Positions 9,200 to 19,959 of a DNA stretch of 64,000 nt are shown here, piece after piece. The stretch comes from Franconibacter helveticus LMG 23732 (GTDB lineage Bacteria; Pseudomonadota; Gammaproteobacteria; Enterobacterales; Enterobacteriaceae), in the NCBI RefSeq assembly GCF_000463115.2, contig NZ_AWFX01000049.1:381719-445718 (forward strand). Reading direction: 5' to 3'. Both the position numbers and the translations under genes were made by a program. How positions within the stretch are numbered: the stretch's first letter is position 1; each line of letters opens with the position of its first letter. The notes under the pieces are model-generated. The model searched no databases. It had not been told where the DNA came from and saw only the letters and a program-made list of their open reading frames with translations.

Positions 9200-9649
9200 A
9201 TGGAAACGCGTATCCGCGTCGGGCATGAAAATTTTCACGTTGGCGATGAGTATGAGTGGCTCGCCCGGTGCGATGAAGATGGCGCCGTCGTCACCTTCAC
9301 CGGTAAGGTGCGCAACCACAATCTTGGCGACAGCGTTAGCGCGCTGACGCTGGAGCACTATCCCGGCATGACAGAAAAAGCGCTGGCGGAAATTGTCGAC
9401 GAGGCCCGTTCCCGCTGGCCGTTGCAGCGCGTGTCGGTTATCCACCGTATCGGCGAACTCTGGCCGGGCGATGAGATTGTTTTTGTCGGCGTGACTGGCG
9501 CTCACCGCAGCCAGGCGTTCGAAGCGGCGCAGTTTATCATGGACTATCTGAAAACCCGCGCGCCGTTCTGGAAACGCGAAGCCACGCCGGAAGGCGACCG
9601 CTGGGTCGAGGCGCGGGAGAGCGACCAGCAGGCGGCGAAGCGCTGGTAA
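9200..9649 (+). CDS. moaE: Molybdopterin synthase catalytic subunit
   Basis: MoaE forms the heterotetramer with MoaD that inserts two sulfurs into cyclic pyranopterin monophosphate. The segment DGAVVTFTGKVRNHNLGDSV, HRIGELWPGDEIVFVGV and the ending FWKREATPEGDRWVEARESD contain the conserved substrate-binding arginine and lysines. Two ATGs lie at 9194 and 9200. GGGAGG ends at 9193, directly against the first and 6 bases from the second, so I take 9200 (149 residues, METRIRVG). It closes the moa operon. Confidence 0.96.
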   Translation: METRIRVGHENFHVGDEYEWLARCDEDGAVVTFTGKVRNHNLGDSVSALTLEHYPGMTEKALAEIVDEARSRWPLQRVSVIHRIGELWPGDEIVFVGVTGAHRSQAFEAAQFIMDYLKTRAPFWKREATPEGDRWVEARESDQQAAKRW

Positions 9650-9722
9650 GCGGGTTTCGCAGAATGTGCCAGGCTTTTACAAGGGGGCGTAAGCCCGGTA
9701 TTTATCATCAAGAGGAGCCGTC

Positions 9723-10430
9723 ATGGACCGATATCCACGTTCAAGTGACACTATTGTGCAACCGCGCGCCGGGTTGCAGACTTTTATGGCGCAAGTATAT
9801 GGCTGGATGACCTGCGGATTACTGCTTACCGCCTTTGTCGCCTGGTATGCCGCTAACACGCCCGCAGTGATGATGTATGTGTTCTCAAGCCGCATCACCT
9901 TTTTCGGGCTTATCATCGCGCAGCTGGCGGTGGTGTTTGTGCTGTCGGGGCTGGTGCATAAATTAAGCCCGGCGGTAGCGACCGCGCTGTTCATGCTCTA
10001 TTCGGCGCTGACCGGCTTAACGCTCGCCAGCATTTTTCTGGTTTATACCTACGCCTCTATCGCCAGCACGTTCGTTGTCACAGCGGGGATGTTTGGCGTC
10101 ATGAGCCTTTATGGCTATACCACCAAACGCGATCTCAGCGGCTTCGGCAATATGCTGTTTATGGCGTTGATAGGCATTCTTATCGCCTCGCTGGTGAACT
10201 TCTGGCTGAAGAGCACCGCGCTGATGTGGGCGGTAACCTATATTGGCGTGATTGTCTTTGTGGGCCTGACGGCGTATGACACCCAGAAGCTGAAAAACCT
10301 GGGCGAGCAAATCGACGTTAACGATCGCGGAAACTTGCGCAAGTACTCGATTGTCGGCGCGCTGACGCTTTACCTTGATTTCATCAACCTGTTCCTGATG
10401 CTGCTGCGAATTTTCGGCAACCGTCGCTAA
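9723..10430 (+). CDS. ybhL: BAX inhibitor-1 family inner membrane protein YbhL
   Basis: YbhL is an inner membrane protein of the Bax inhibitor-1/YccA superfamily with about seven hydrophobic segments between residues 25 and 230. The family includes pH-sensitive calcium leak channels, but the substrate of YbhL is not established. The C-terminal stretch TAYDTQKLKNL followed by LYLDFINLFLMLLRIFGNRR is characteristic. Length (235) matches E. coli. It stands alone after moaE and is followed by a strong terminator. E. coli has a paralogue, ybhM, next to it; that gene is missing here. Confidence 0.92.
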   Translation: MDRYPRSSDTIVQPRAGLQTFMAQVYGWMTCGLLLTAFVAWYAANTPAVMMYVFSSRITFFGLIIAQLAVVFVLSGLVHKLSPAVATALFMLYSALTGLTLASIFLVYTYASIASTFVVTAGMFGVMSLYGYTTKRDLSGFGNMLFMALIGILIASLVNFWLKSTALMWAVTYIGVIVFVGLTAYDTQKLKNLGEQIDVNDRGNLRKYSIVGALTLYLDFINLFLMLLRIFGNRR

Positions 10431-10445
10431 GCGAACGGGATAGAC

Positions 10446-10469
10446 AAAAACCCTCTGCGGAGGGTTTTT
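10446..10469 (+). terminator. Rho-independent terminator of ybhL
   Basis: AAAAACCCTC and GAGGGTTTTT are perfect inverted arms around a TGCG loop, ending in a run of seven T residues. It lies 16 bases after the ybhL stop. The symmetrical A and T runs could let it work in both directions. Confidence 0.92.
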
Positions 10470-10636
10470 TTATGGGCGCAAGGCAGGCCGTGCTCCGGCC
10501 CGGCGACTTTGCCACTCAACAAAACGCGCTAATCAGCGCATAAAACATGCGCGCCGAAAAGGCATTCTTACGCGACGGGTAAGCGCAGCGCTCACCGTGT
10601 GACAGAACAAAGGCGGGCGCATACCCGCCTGGAAAT

Positions 10637-10675
10637 GAAAACGCTCAAACGGGAGCTACCTGTTTGAGCGTTTTC
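10637..10675 (-). terminator. Long perfect hairpin downstream of ybhN
   Basis: GAAAACGCTCAAAC (10637-10650) and GTTTGAGCGTTTTC (10662-10675) form a 14-base-pair perfect stem with an 11-base loop. It lies about 45 bases beyond the ybhN stop on the minus strand. A smaller GGCGGG/CCCGCC hairpin lies at about 10612-10629. The 10431-10717 interval takes the place of E. coli ybhM and shows no gene. Terminator or mRNA-stabilising function is inferred. Confidence 0.55.
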
Positions 10676-10717
10676 GCTTTTAACTGCCGAAGCGCGATCG
10701 GGCGGGACGTCGGCTAA

Positions 10718-11773
10718 CTAGCTTTTCGCTTCGCCTTCCTGCGCCCGGAACCCTCTCTCTGGCGCACGGCTCTCTGCCCGGCTCTCATCCGGCGTGCCAG
10801 ATTTTTTCTCCGCGCTGGCAAGCTTTTTCTCGTTCTTCGCCCGAAGTTTTTTGGCGCGGCTCTCCAGCACCAGATAACAGATAATGGCGACAAGCAGCGG
10901 CGCGAAGAAGTAAAGCATACGGTAGGCGAGCAGGGCGGCGATAATGGCGCCGTGGCTGACATGTTCGCCCGCCAGCAGGGCGATAAACACCGCCTCCAGC
11001 ACGCCGATGCCTGCCGGAATGTGCACAATAACCCCGGCGATACTGCTCACGAGTAATACGCCCAGCACAAAGAAGTAGTTCACCTGCTGGCCGAGCAGCA
11101 GCCAGATAATCGCCCCCATCGCCATCCAGTTAGCGCTGGAGATGACCATCTGAACCAGAGCGAACTTCCACGACGGCAAGACCAGCTTTTGGCCTTTGAT
11201 AGTGAGATGGCGACGCTTAGCGAACGCGCAAGCCCACAGGTAAAAGCCAATAAAAGCCAGCAACGCGATACCGATAATGCGCAGCGTGCTTTCATCGATA
11301 TACCAGTGAGAAGGCAGTTGCACCACGCCGATACTGAAAATCACCCCGCCAAGCAGGATATAACCAATCCAGTTGGTGGCGATACTCAGCGAGAATATGC
11401 GCGTAATGGTGCTGCCCGGCAGCCCAAGCCGCGAGTAAAGCCGGTAGCGCATCCCTACGCCGCCAACCCAGGTGCTGAGCGTCAGGTTAAAGGCATAACA
11501 GATAAACGACACCAGCATGACCTGTCTTTTGGCAAGCTTATGGCCGCAGTAAGCGCGTCCGAGCAGGTCATAAAAGCCATACAGCACATAGCTGACTATC
11601 ACCAGCGCAACGGAGCTTAACAACGCGGTGCGGTTGTAATCGCGGATGACTTTCCACACCTCTTCCCAGTCCACTTTTTGCGCGTACAGCACAATCAGAA
11701 CGGTGACGGCGATAAAAAACAGCCAGGTGAGGATCTTTTTCGCTTTACGCCATTTCGGATGTGATTTCGCCAT
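10718..11773 (-). CDS. ybhN: YbhN, lysyl-phosphatidylglycerol-synthetase-like membrane protein
   Basis: YbhN is a multi-pass inner membrane protein of the UPF0104/LPG-synthase transmembrane superfamily; several hydrophobic helices lie between residues 12 and 305. It is linked with cardiolipin synthase B in E. coli by operon structure, and its own activity is not established. HIPAGIGVLEAVFIALL is the family motif. At 351 residues it is longer than the E. coli protein (about 318), the extra part being a charged hydrophilic tail from about residue 305 rich in K, E, S and R. The start overlaps the clsB stop by one base (TGATG), implying coupled translation. Confidence 0.9.
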   Translation of the reverse strand: MAKSHPKWRKAKKILTWLFFIAVTVLIVLYAQKVDWEEVWKVIRDYNRTALLSSVALVIVSYVLYGFYDLLGRAYCGHKLAKRQVMLVSFICYAFNLTLSTWVGGVGMRYRLYSRLGLPGSTITRIFSLSIATNWIGYILLGGVIFSIGVVQLPSHWYIDESTLRIIGIALLAFIGFYLWACAFAKRRHLTIKGQKLVLPSWKFALVQMVISSANWMAMGAIIWLLLGQQVNYFFVLGVLLVSSIAGVIVHIPAGIGVLEAVFIALLAGEHVSHGAIIAALLAYRMLYFFAPLLVAIICYLVLESRAKKLRAKNEKKLASAEKKSGTPDESRAESRAPERGFRAQEGEAKS

Positions 11774-13017
11774 CAGGGTTTCACTCCTGGATTCTCGGTC
11801 TCGACCCGGTCCTGGGTCTCGATTTCAGGTTGAACAGGCGGATTGACCAGCGCGAGACGCGGAGTATGCGCAGGCAGCCAGCCGACCAGCGCCGGGAAGT
11901 GGCGCAAAAAGTGGAACGCCAGCACGCTTTTCGTCAGGTTCCACCAGGTGCGGCGCGGCATCATTGACTCATCAACCTGCTTGCAATCTTCACGAATAAG
12001 CCGGTTAAGGTTGTCGCGCAGCGTCTGGTTAAACTGGCGGTCGTGAATGATAAGGTTCGCCTCCAGGTTCAGGGAGAGGCTCAGCGGGTCGAGATTGCTG
12101 GAGCCGACCGTCGCCCAGTGGTCATCCATCAGCGCCACTTTGCCATGCAGCGGGCGGCGCAAATATTCAAATACCTGCACGCCGCCTTTCACCAGGTAGT
12201 TATAAAGCAGCCGCGCGCCTACTTTAACGATAGGCATATCTGGCTCACCCTGCACGATAAGCTTCACGCGTACCCCGCGCCGCGCCGCGTTGCGCATGGC
12301 GTGCAGCAGCCGGTAGCCAGGGAAGAAATAGGCGTTGGCGATGATCACCTCTTTCTTCGCGTTGGCGAGCATTTTCAGGTAATAACGTTCAATGTCGTCA
12401 CGGTGTTCGTCGTTATCGCGCCAGACAAACAGCGCCTGCGCCTCGCCGGGCGTGGTGTTGTCCGCCGCCTGCTGGCGACGACGACGCCACCAGCGCCTGT
12501 TCTGTTCGTTTTCCGGCAGGTTGCTCAGCACAAACTGGTAGATATCCTGCACGACCGGGCCTTCCACCCGTACCGCGTAATCCTGCTTCGCCTCCGGGCC
12601 ATAGTCCGACATGTGTTCGGCGGAGTAGTTAATGCCGCCGACAAAAGCCACCTCTTCGTCTACCACCACAATTTTGCGGTGCATACGGCGAAAGAGATTG
12701 GTGCGCATGCCAAACAGCGGTTTTCGCGGGTCGTAGTAGCGAAACACGACGCCTGCGGCGGTAAGCTCATTAACAAACTTATCGCTTAAGTCCGGCGAGC
12801 CGTAGCCGTCCAGCAACACTTCGATATTCACGCCGCGCTGCGCCGCGCGCAGGATCACCGCATGCAGCTTGCGGCCAACGTTGTCTTCAAACCAGATAAA
12901 GGTTTCGAGAAAAACTTTGCTTTTCGCTTTATCGATGGCGGAAAAAACCGCCGGGTAAAATTCATCCCCGTTTTCCAGCAATTGAATGCGGTTGCCATCA
13001 CGCCAGGTCGGTTTCAT
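11773..13017 (-). CDS. clsB: Cardiolipin synthase B
   Basis: ClsB is a phospholipase-D-superfamily enzyme that makes cardiolipin and can also form phosphatidylglycerol by transphosphatidylation. The two HKD motifs are complete: His113-Lys115-Asp120 ([18 protein letters not shown]) and His291-Lys293-Asp298 ([18 protein letters not shown]). The 414 residues match E. coli, and like that protein it lacks the long N-terminal membrane segments of ClsA. It overlaps ybhP by 4 bases and ybhN by 1, forming a ybhP-clsB-ybhN operon as in E. coli. Confidence 0.95.
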   Translation of the reverse strand: MKPTWRDGNRIQLLENGDEFYPAVFSAIDKAKSKVFLETFIWFEDNVGRKLHAVILRAAQRGVNIEVLLDGYGSPDLSDKFVNELTAAGVVFRYYDPRKPLFGMRTNLFRRMHRKIVVVDEEVAFVGGINYSAEHMSDYGPEAKQDYAVRVEGPVVQDIYQFVLSNLPENEQNRRWWRRRRQQAADNTTPGEAQALFVWRDNDEHRDDIERYYLKMLANAKKEVIIANAYFFPGYRLLHAMRNAARRGVRVKLIVQGEPDMPIVKVGARLLYNYLVKGGVQVFEYLRRPLHGKVALMDDHWATVGSSNLDPLSLSLNLEANLIIHDRQFNQTLRDNLNRLIREDCKQVDESMMPRRTWWNLTKSVLAFHFLRHFPALVGWLPAHTPRLALVNPPVQPEIETQDRVETENPGVKP

Positions 13018-13775
13018 AGATGGATCTCCACAGCCAGGGGGGCATGATCGGAAAGGTGTCGCCAGGTACGCAGCGGCAGCGCGGTAGGCGCGCTGACGGT
13101 CGCGTTTTTAACGTAAATGCGATCGAGGCGCAGCAGCGGGAAGCTCACCGGAAAGGTGCGCGCCGGGCGGCCATAGGCCCGGGTAAACACCTCATCCAAC
13201 CCCGTATGCTGGTGCAAAAAGCGGTTCGCCTGCTGCCGCCAGTCGTTAAAATCGCCCGCCACCACTACCGGCTCGCCATCCGGCAGGCTGTTGACCAGCT
13301 CCGCCAGCATATTGAGCTGTTCCTGACGATGCGCTTCCTTCAGGCCCAAATGCACACAAATGACATGCAGCGTTTTATCAAACGAGGGGGGCGTTATCTG
13401 GCAGTGGAGCAATCCGCGCTTTTCATGCCCGTCCACGGACACATCGAGGTTCTCATACTGCTCAATAGGGAAACGGGAAAGCACCGCGTTGCCGTGATGG
13501 CCTTCAGGATAAACGGCGTTGCGCCCGTAGGCGTAGTCGCTCCACATGGTGTCGGCCAGAAACTCGTAGTGCGTGGTGTCCGGCCAGTTCTCCACGTGCA
13601 GCGGATGCACCTCATGCGCGCCCATGACCTCCTGAAGGCAGACGATATCGGCGGAAACCGTCCTTACCGCGTCCCGTAGTTCCGGCAAAATAAAGCGCCG
13701 GTTAAAAGCGGTAAATCCCTTGTGTGTGTTAATGGTGAGCACTTTGAATGAAAATCGCTGTGTTTGCCCTGCCAT
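13014..13775 (-). CDS. ybhP: Endonuclease/exonuclease/phosphatase-family protein YbhP
   Basis: This 253-residue protein has the metal-dependent endonuclease/exonuclease/phosphatase fold. Visible motifs are TINTHKG near the N terminus, VCLQEVMG with the metal-binding glutamate, VVAGDFNDW and the terminal LSDHAPL with the catalytic histidine. The fold is shared by DNases, sphingomyelinases and inositol phosphatases; the substrate of YbhP is not known. Being first in an operon with cardiolipin synthase B, a lipid phosphodiester substrate is plausible but unproven. Confidence 0.9.
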   Translation of the reverse strand: MAGQTQRFSFKVLTINTHKGFTAFNRRFILPELRDAVRTVSADIVCLQEVMGAHEVHPLHVENWPDTTHYEFLADTMWSDYAYGRNAVYPEGHHGNAVLSRFPIEQYENLDVSVDGHEKRGLLHCQITPPSFDKTLHVICVHLGLKEAHRQEQLNMLAELVNSLPDGEPVVVAGDFNDWRQQANRFLHQHTGLDEVFTRAYGRPARTFPVSFPLLRLDRIYVKNATVSAPTALPLRTWRHLSDHAPLAVEIHL

Positions 13776-13910
13776 GATTCTCCCGTCACGTTTCGCTGTC
13801 CTGTTGGAAATAAAGTGTAGTCTTAGTCACAAAAAGGTGCGGGCTTACGGAATTTTCCGTAAAGTGCGGTACTCTCAGTTATCAGTGAAAAATCCCGGAG
13901 GATGGAAGCC

Positions 13911-14327
13911 ATGAGGTGGCAACAACAAATTCGCGTCGTAACGGGCCTGAGTTGCTGGCAGATTGTTCTGCATCTGGCGGTTATCGCCCTTCTTGTCGCT
14001 GGCTGGCTTAGCGGCTCGCTGGTGCATGTCGGGCTCGGTTTATGCCTGCTTTACGGCGTAACGGTGCTGCTGATGGTGATGCTGCAACGCCACCAGGAGG
14101 GCATCTGGCGCGACGTGGGCGACTTCCTCGAAGAGCTCACCACCACCTGGTATTTCGGCACGTCGCTTATCGCGCTGTGGCTGCTTTCCCGCGTGCTGCA
14201 CAACAACTGGCTGCTGGCGCTGGCAGGCCTCGCCATGCTGGCGGGCCCGGCGCTGGTCTCGCTGCTGGTAAAAGAGCGCAAGCGCCACTCAGGCGATTTT
14301 GCGTCGAAACATCGCGTAGGCCGCTGA
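13911..14327 (+). CDS. ybhQ: Inner membrane protein YbhQ
   Basis: YbhQ is a small inner membrane protein of unknown function with four predicted helices (about residues 17-37, 41-58, 82-100 and 105-122). The conserved [24 protein letters not shown] segment matches E. coli YbhQ. I start at the ATG at 13911: GGAGG ends at 13901, 9 bases before it, while the in-frame ATG at 13902 would abut the ribosome site. The product is 138 residues. Its last 39 bases overlap the convergent ybhR end, so the two mRNAs are antisense there. Confidence 0.88.
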   Translation: MRWQQQIRVVTGLSCWQIVLHLAVIALLVAGWLSGSLVHVGLGLCLLYGVTVLLMVMLQRHQEGIWRDVGDFLEELTTTWYFGTSLIALWLLSRVLHNNWLLALAGLAMLAGPALVSLLVKERKRHSGDFASKHRVGR

Positions 14328-15395
14328 CCCCGTCGTGGCCGCTATCGCCAGTAGCGGCCACAAACTCCGCCAGATAATCTCCAGGCTCGCATCCTTCAGG
14401 TAAATCGCCTTCGTAATATCAGTGAAGTGACGGATCGGGTTAACCCAGGTCAGGTTTTGCAGCCACACCGGCATGTTCTCCACCGGCGAGACATACCCGG
14501 AGAGCAAAATAGCCGGCATCATAAAGACAAACACGCCGATAAACGCCTGCTGCTGTGTGGAGCAGAGCGCCGAAATCAGCAGCCCGAAGCCCACCAGCGA
14601 AAGCCCGTAAATCAGCATCGTAAAATAAAACAGCGCCAGCGAGCCGGAGAAGGGGATGTCATACCCCCAGATACCTGCGCCCAATACCACGGTGGCCTGA
14701 AAAGTGGCGACAATCAGCGCCGGCACTGCTTTGCCGACAAAAATCTGCCAGGTCGCCAGCGGCGAAACAAGCAGCTGGTCGAGCGTGCCCTGTTCGCGCT
14801 CCCGCGCCACCGAAAGCGAAGTGACGATCAGCACCCCGATAGTGGTTATCATGGCGATAAGCGAAGGCACCACGAACCATTTGTAATCAAGATTCGGGTT
14901 GTACCAGTTGCGCACCACCAGTTCGCTGTTGTTAGGCCTGGGTTTACCCTCCAGCAGCGCCAGTTGATAATCCTTTACGATCTCCTGCACATAGTTGGCG
15001 GCGATCTGCGCGCTGTTGGAGTTGCGCCCGTCGAGGATGATTTGCAGCGTAGCCGGCTCCAGACGAGAGAGCTTGCGTGAGAAATCCGCCGGAAAGCGAA
15101 TCAACAGCAGCGCCTTTTGCGTATCGAGAGTAGGGCGAATTTCCTGCGCGCTGTTGAGCATTTTCACTTCGCTGAAGGCTTTTGCGCGCGCGAAGCGCTG
15201 CGTAAGCTCAATGGAATGCGCGCCGTTGTCTTCGTTATAAATGGCGATGGTGGCGTTAGTTACTTCAAGCGTGGCGGCAAACGGGAACAGCAAGACCTGA
15301 ATCACCACCGGCACGATAAGAATGGCGCGGGTCTGCGGCTCGCGCAGCAGCGACTGCATCTCTTTGCGGATAAGCGTCCATAAGCGATAAAACAT
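14289..15395 (-). CDS. ybhR: ABC-2 type transporter permease YbhR
   Basis: YbhR is one of the two permease subunits of the YbhFSR exporter, linked in E. coli to cefoperazone and chloramphenicol sensitivity and to sodium/proton export. An N-terminal helix (about residues 22-42) is followed by a large periplasmic domain and a five-helix ABC-2 membrane domain from about residue 170; [16 protein letters not shown] is the family motif after the second helix. The 368 residues match E. coli. It is the last gene of the operon and runs 39 bases into convergent ybhQ. Confidence 0.94.
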   Translation of the reverse strand: MFYRLWTLIRKEMQSLLREPQTRAILIVPVVIQVLLFPFAATLEVTNATIAIYNEDNGAHSIELTQRFARAKAFSEVKMLNSAQEIRPTLDTQKALLLIRFPADFSRKLSRLEPATLQIILDGRNSNSAQIAANYVQEIVKDYQLALLEGKPRPNNSELVVRNWYNPNLDYKWFVVPSLIAMITTIGVLIVTSLSVAREREQGTLDQLLVSPLATWQIFVGKAVPALIVATFQATVVLGAGIWGYDIPFSGSLALFYFTMLIYGLSLVGFGLLISALCSTQQQAFIGVFVFMMPAILLSGYVSPVENMPVWLQNLTWVNPIRHFTDITKAIYLKDASLEIIWRSLWPLLAIAATTGSAAYAMFRRKIA

Positions 15396-15404
15396 CCTGC
15401 CTCC

Positions 15405-16544
15405 TTAATCGAGACGCCGTTTCGTCTTAAGCCAGGTCAGCCCGATAAACACCACGGCTGAGGCCACCAGAAAGAGCGTATTCATCACCAGCACCGCCGG
15501 AATATTCCCGGCCAGAAACAGGCTTTGCAGCGTGTTGACGAAATAGCGCGCCGGAATAATGTACGTCACCACGCGAATGGCGGCGGGCATGCTGTCTATC
15601 TGGAAAATAAATCCTGAAAGCATAACGGAAGGTAAAAACGCCGCGTTCAGCGCCACCTGGGCGGCGTTAAACTGGTTGCGGGTCAGCGTGGAGATAAGCA
15701 GCCCCATTCCCAGCGTGCTGAGCAAAAACAGGCTGGAGAGCAGAAACAGCAGCAGCAAGGAGCCCCGGTAAGGCACATCAAGAATAAACACGGAAACCAG
15801 CATGCAAAGCAGCATCGCCAGCATGCCAAGAAAGTAATAGGGGATAAGCTTGCACAGCAGCAGTTCCGTGCGCGTCACTTCAGTGGAAAGCAAGGCTTCC
15901 ATGGTGCCGCGCTCCCATTCCCGCGCCACCACAAGCGAGGTAAGAATCGCCCCTATCACCGTCATGATAATGGTCACCGCGCCGGGGATAATAAAATGCT
16001 GGCTAATGGCGGCGGGGTTAAACCAGTAGCGCAACTGTACGTCGATAAGCGGTTCGAAGCTTTCGCCCCGGTCCTGCGCGCGCTGCGCCTGCCAGATTTG
16101 CCATATTCCCTGTAAATAACCCTGGACGAAGTTGGCGGTATTAGGCTCGCTGCCGTCGGTTATCACCTGCACGGGGGCGGTTTCGTTGCTGCGCGCCATG
16201 CGGGCGGCGAAGTCGTTTGGGATCACCACGATGCCGCGGATTTTCCCTCCCTGCATCAGGTCGACCAGCTGCTGGCGGTTGCTGCTGATGGTGGGCGCGA
16301 TAAACGGCGACGCGCTGACGGCATGGGAAAAATCCAGCGCCTCTTCGCTGCGCTCTTCCAGCAGCACGCCGACGTGCAGACGGCTTGAATCCAGGTTAAT
16401 GCCGTAGCCGAAGATAAAAAGCAGCAAAAGCGGAATGACCATGGCGATAAGCCAACTGCTTGGGTCGCGCAGAATTTGCCGCGTCTCTTTAACGCACAGC
16501 GCCCGCACGCGCCGCCAGGAAAACGCCTGAGAATGCGCGCTCAT
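15405..16544 (-). CDS. ybhS: ABC-2 type transporter permease YbhS
   Basis: YbhS is the partner permease of YbhR. It has the same layout: a cytoplasmic start, one helix at about residues 32-48, a long periplasmic section ([21 protein letters not shown]) and a C-terminal five-helix block with [18 protein letters not shown]. The length of 379 is close to E. coli (377). It overlaps ybhF by 4 bases and is followed 9 bases later by ybhR. A heterodimer with YbhR driven by YbhF is the established model. Confidence 0.94.
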   Translation of the reverse strand: MSAHSQAFSWRRVRALCVKETRQILRDPSSWLIAMVIPLLLLFIFGYGINLDSSRLHVGVLLEERSEEALDFSHAVSASPFIAPTISSNRQQLVDLMQGGKIRGIVVIPNDFAARMARSNETAPVQVITDGSEPNTANFVQGYLQGIWQIWQAQRAQDRGESFEPLIDVQLRYWFNPAAISQHFIIPGAVTIIMTVIGAILTSLVVAREWERGTMEALLSTEVTRTELLLCKLIPYYFLGMLAMLLCMLVSVFILDVPYRGSLLLLFLLSSLFLLSTLGMGLLISTLTRNQFNAAQVALNAAFLPSVMLSGFIFQIDSMPAAIRVVTYIIPARYFVNTLQSLFLAGNIPAVLVMNTLFLVASAVVFIGLTWLKTKRRLD

Positions 16545-18274
16545 TTCGCATGCTCCTTATCCCATTGCTCTATCAGCCGGATGAACGCCTGCTCCATGGT
16601 CTGATCTTCCTGCTCGCTCTGCGCCGCCTGGCGCTTGAGGGCGTCCGGCGTGCCCTGGGCGATAAGCTGCCCGTGATAGACCAGCCCGATGCGATCGCAG
16701 TACTCCGCCTCATCCATAAAATGGGTCGTCACCATCACCGTTACCCCTTTTTCCACCATGCTGTTGATGTGCAGCCAAAACTCGCGGCGGGTAAGCGGGT
16801 CTACGCCCGATGTCGGCTCATCCAGAAAGAGAATATCCGGCTCGTGCATTAACGAGCAGGCGAGCGCCAGCCGCTGTTTGAAGCCGAGCGGCAGGGCGTC
16901 GGTGGGCTGGCGGAAAATCGCGTTCAGGCCAAACGCCTCGCTCATGCTGGCGATTTTATCGTTCTGCGCCCGGCCGCGCAGGCCGTAAACGCCGGAGAAA
17001 AAGCGCAGGTTCTGTTCTACCGTCAGGTTGCCGTAAAGCGAAAACTTCTGCGCCATGTAACCGAGATGCTGACGCGCTTTGCCGGAGCTGGTTTTGAGAT
17101 CCATATCCAGCACCAGCGCTTTGCCCGACGTCGGCACCAGCAGGCCGCACATCATTTTGAAGGTTGTCGATTTGCCCGCGCCGTTTGGGCCGAGCAGCCC
17201 GAAAATTTCGCCGCGCTGCACGGTGAAGCTCACATCATCGGTGGCGGCGAAATCGCCGAACTTTTTCGTCAGATTGCGCGCTTCGATAACCGTTTCTCCC
17301 GCGTTGCCTTCCACGGTATGCAGAATGGCGCCGAGGGGCGATTCACGCGAACCGGCGCCGCCCAGCAGATCGATAAACGCGTCTTCAAAGCGGGGTGCGG
17401 TCTCTTCAAGGGTTATCCCGGGCAACGCCTGCCCGAGCGTCTCTGTCTTTGCGTTTTGGCGTAAAATCAGGCGCACCGAGCGCCCCTGAATCATGCCGTC
17501 GCTCACTTCCGGGCGCTTAAGCGCCTGCTGCAACAGCTGGCGATTGCCGACCGCGGCGCTGTTCATTAAAAAACTGCGGCCGGCCATCTGCTGCGTCAGT
17601 TTTTTCGGTTCGCCCTGGTAAAGCAGCTCTCCTTCATTCATCAACAGCACGTCGCGACACTGCTCTGCTTCATCCAGATAAGAGGTGCTCCAGAGGATAA
17701 GCATCCCTTCGCCGGCCAGCTCATGCACCATCTGCCACAACTCGCGCCGCGAAATAGGGTCTACCCCCACGCCCGGTTCATCCAGCAGCAAGACCTTCGG
17801 CTGGCCCACCAGCGTACAGGCGAGGCCGAGTTTTTGCTTCATGCCGCCGGAAAGTTTGCCCGCCAGCCGCCCGGTAAAGGGCGCGAGCGCGGTAAATTCC
17901 AGCAGCCGGGCGAACGTTTCCCGGCGCGCTTCGCCGGTGACGCTGCGCAGATCGGCATACAGATTCAGGTTCTCAAGCACCGTTAAGTCTTCATAGAGGC
18001 CGAATTTTTGCGGCATATAGCCGAGCACGGCGTGCAAAGCATGGTCGTCGCGTACCGGATCCAGCCCTGCCACCTGCGCCTCGCCCTCATCCGGGCGCAA
18101 AAGCCCCGCCAGCATGCGCATAAGCGTGGTTTTTCCGGCGCCGTCCGGCCCCACAAGACCCGTCACGCCGCCCGGCCGGATTTGCGCATCCAGCCTGGCG
18201 ACAGCAGGTTTTTCCATCCCCGCAAAGCGTTTAACCAGCCCGCGCAGGCGAATGGCGTTCTCAGCGGCGTTCAT
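16541..18274 (-). CDS. ybhF: Dual-domain ABC ATPase YbhF
   Basis: YbhF carries two nucleotide-binding domains in one chain (577 residues). The first has GPDGAGKTT (about 43-51), signature LSGGMKQ and [12 protein letters not shown]. The second has [10 protein letters not shown] (about 355-364), a degenerate signature LPLGFKQ and [11 protein letters not shown]. The asymmetric second signature is the same in E. coli, so it is a family trait rather than decay. It powers YbhS/YbhR and overlaps ybhG upstream by 14 bases and ybhS downstream by 4. Confidence 0.95.
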   Translation of the reverse strand: MNAAENAIRLRGLVKRFAGMEKPAVARLDAQIRPGGVTGLVGPDGAGKTTLMRMLAGLLRPDEGEAQVAGLDPVRDDHALHAVLGYMPQKFGLYEDLTVLENLNLYADLRSVTGEARRETFARLLEFTALAPFTGRLAGKLSGGMKQKLGLACTLVGQPKVLLLDEPGVGVDPISRRELWQMVHELAGEGMLILWSTSYLDEAEQCRDVLLMNEGELLYQGEPKKLTQQMAGRSFLMNSAAVGNRQLLQQALKRPEVSDGMIQGRSVRLILRQNAKTETLGQALPGITLEETAPRFEDAFIDLLGGAGSRESPLGAILHTVEGNAGETVIEARNLTKKFGDFAATDDVSFTVQRGEIFGLLGPNGAGKSTTFKMMCGLLVPTSGKALVLDMDLKTSSGKARQHLGYMAQKFSLYGNLTVEQNLRFFSGVYGLRGRAQNDKIASMSEAFGLNAIFRQPTDALPLGFKQRLALACSLMHEPDILFLDEPTSGVDPLTRREFWLHINSMVEKGVTVMVTTHFMDEAEYCDRIGLVYHGQLIAQGTPDALKRQAAQSEQEDQTMEQAFIRLIEQWDKEHAK

Positions 18275-19268
18275 CGCGCGCTCCGTCGCTGAAGGCGATG
18301 GTCACCGGCATCCCCTGGCGCAGCGCGCCATCCGCATCGGCGACAATAATGCGCAGGCGATAAACGAGATCGGTGCGCAGGTCCGGCGTTTCCACGGTTT
18401 TTGGCGTGAACTCGGCGGTGGGGGAGACAAAGCCGATTTTGCCGTGGTAAGGCTTGTCGGGACGGCTGTCGGTGTAAATCAACACGTCGCGCCCCGGCTG
18501 CGCCTGGCTCAGGTTTACCTCATCGACATAGGCGCGCACCCAGACCGGATGCGTCAGCGAAACGGTCAGCACGGCGCCGCCTGCGTTCAGCATGGTGCCA
18601 GGCTCCACGGCGCGCGTCAGCAGTACGCCGTCGGAAGGGGAGAGCAGTTGCGTATCTTGCAGGTCAAGTTTCGCCTGGGCGAGCTGCGCCTGCGCCTGTT
18701 GCAGGCTTGCCTTTGCCTGGGCTATCTCCTGTGGACGGTTGCCGGCGCGAAACTGGCTTAGCTTATCCTGCGCCGATTTCAGCTGCGCCTGGGCCTGGTC
18801 GCGGGTGGAGCGGGCGTTTTCCAGGTCATTGGCGGAAATCACGCGGCTTTGCCACAGCCCCTGCTGGCGCTGTAAAAAGTTTTGCGCGTAGTCGTAAGCG
18901 GCCTGCGCCTGGCGCACCGCCGCCGCGGCCTGCGCTATCTCTTCTGCGCGATAGCCTTCCATCACCAGGTCATATTTCGCCTGGGCGGTGGCGACATTGG
19001 CTTCTGCCTGCAACAGCGCGTTTTCGTAAGGCGCTTTATCCAGTTCGCCCAGTTTTTGCCCGGCTTTTACCGTGTCGCCTTCGTCCACCGCCAGCGCGTT
19101 AAGCCGCCCGCCAACGCGAAAGCTCAGGTTCACGGTGCGGATATCGACGTTGCCATACAGCGTAAGTGTCTCAGGGTGGCGGCTTTCGTACCAGCGCCAG
19201 CCTCCCCAGGCCGCTGCCAGCGCCGCCAGCACGATTAACGCAAGCCACAACGGCTTTTTGTTTTTCAT
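18261..19268 (-). CDS. ybhG: HlyD-family periplasmic adaptor YbhG
   Basis: YbhG is the membrane-fusion/adaptor protein of the YbhFSR exporter. It has an uncleaved N-terminal helix (residues 6-26), a lipoyl-like half domain ([17 protein letters not shown]), a long alpha-hairpin rich in A and Q (about 85-205), then the second lipoyl half ([23 protein letters not shown]) and a beta-barrel domain. The length is 335. It overlaps cecR by 4 bases and ybhF by 14. The CecR operator in front of cecR controls the whole operon. Confidence 0.94.
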   Translation of the reverse strand: MKNKKPLWLALIVLAALAAAWGGWRWYESRHPETLTLYGNVDIRTVNLSFRVGGRLNALAVDEGDTVKAGQKLGELDKAPYENALLQAEANVATAQAKYDLVMEGYRAEEIAQAAAAVRQAQAAYDYAQNFLQRQQGLWQSRVISANDLENARSTRDQAQAQLKSAQDKLSQFRAGNRPQEIAQAKASLQQAQAQLAQAKLDLQDTQLLSPSDGVLLTRAVEPGTMLNAGGAVLTVSLTHPVWVRAYVDEVNLSQAQPGRDVLIYTDSRPDKPYHGKIGFVSPTAEFTPKTVETPDLRTDLVYRLRIIVADADGALRQGMPVTIAFSDGARDERR

Positions 19269-19945
19269 GGTTTCTCTCCTTGCGTCAGACCCAGCAGGAT
19301 CCAGTCGATATGGCGCGCCACCACCCGGTGAATGCTCGCCGCTTTCTCTTCGTCAAACTGCGACCAGCCTGCGCGCAGCAGAATGGTTTCCCGGCCGAGG
19401 CGAAAAGCGAGAATTTCGCCAAGCAGCGCGTGGGTATGCAAAATGGTTTCTGTCGCCTGCGCGTCGCAGCCGGTATAGCGGGCAATCAGCCGGGTAAGAT
19501 GCTCATGCAGCGGGGCGATCACCTGCGTATGCACTAACTGGTAAGCGGCGGTCGGCGAGAGCTGCTCGCGGGAGATAAATTTGCTGATGTTGAGCGTGTC
19601 ATCGGCGGTAAGCAGGCGGATCATCTGGCGGCAGGCGTCGTCTATCAGGGCGCGAATCGCGGCTTTATCCGGCGACGGCTCGCGGAGCAGCGCATCAGCG
19701 GCCTCGGCCTGTGGATGAAAGTTGCGGCTGATGAAGTCCGCTATCCACTGCGCTGAAGCCATATAAAGATCTTCCTTCGAGCCGAAATAATAGGTGATGG
19801 CGGCGATGTTTTGCCCGGCGGCGGCGGCGATGTCGCGTGTTGTCGCATGCAGGCCATACTCGCCGAACTGGGCGATGGCGGCGGCAATAAGCTGGTTTCG
19901 CGCCTGCTCGCCGCGCAGGGTTGAAGGGGATGACGCGCTATTCAT
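19265..19945 (-). CDS. cecR: TetR-family regulator CecR
   Basis: CecR (formerly YbiH) is a TetR-type repressor; in E. coli it controls its own operon cecR-ybhGFSR and the divergent rhlE, affecting cefoperazone and chloramphenicol sensitivity. The HTH lies in residues about 29-60 ([33 protein letters not shown], with the typical [12 protein letters not shown] recognition helix). The C-terminal ligand domain spans about 75-220. A perfect 20-bp palindrome just upstream is its likely operator. The 226-residue length is close to E. coli. Confidence 0.93.
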   Translation of the reverse strand: MNSASSPSTLRGEQARNQLIAAAIAQFGEYGLHATTRDIAAAAGQNIAAITYYFGSKEDLYMASAQWIADFISRNFHPQAEAADALLREPSPDKAAIRALIDDACRQMIRLLTADDTLNISKFISREQLSPTAAYQLVHTQVIAPLHEHLTRLIARYTGCDAQATETILHTHALLGEILAFRLGRETILLRAGWSQFDEEKAASIHRVVARHIDWILLGLTQGEKP

Positions 19946-19959
19946 CGAACACCATAAAG

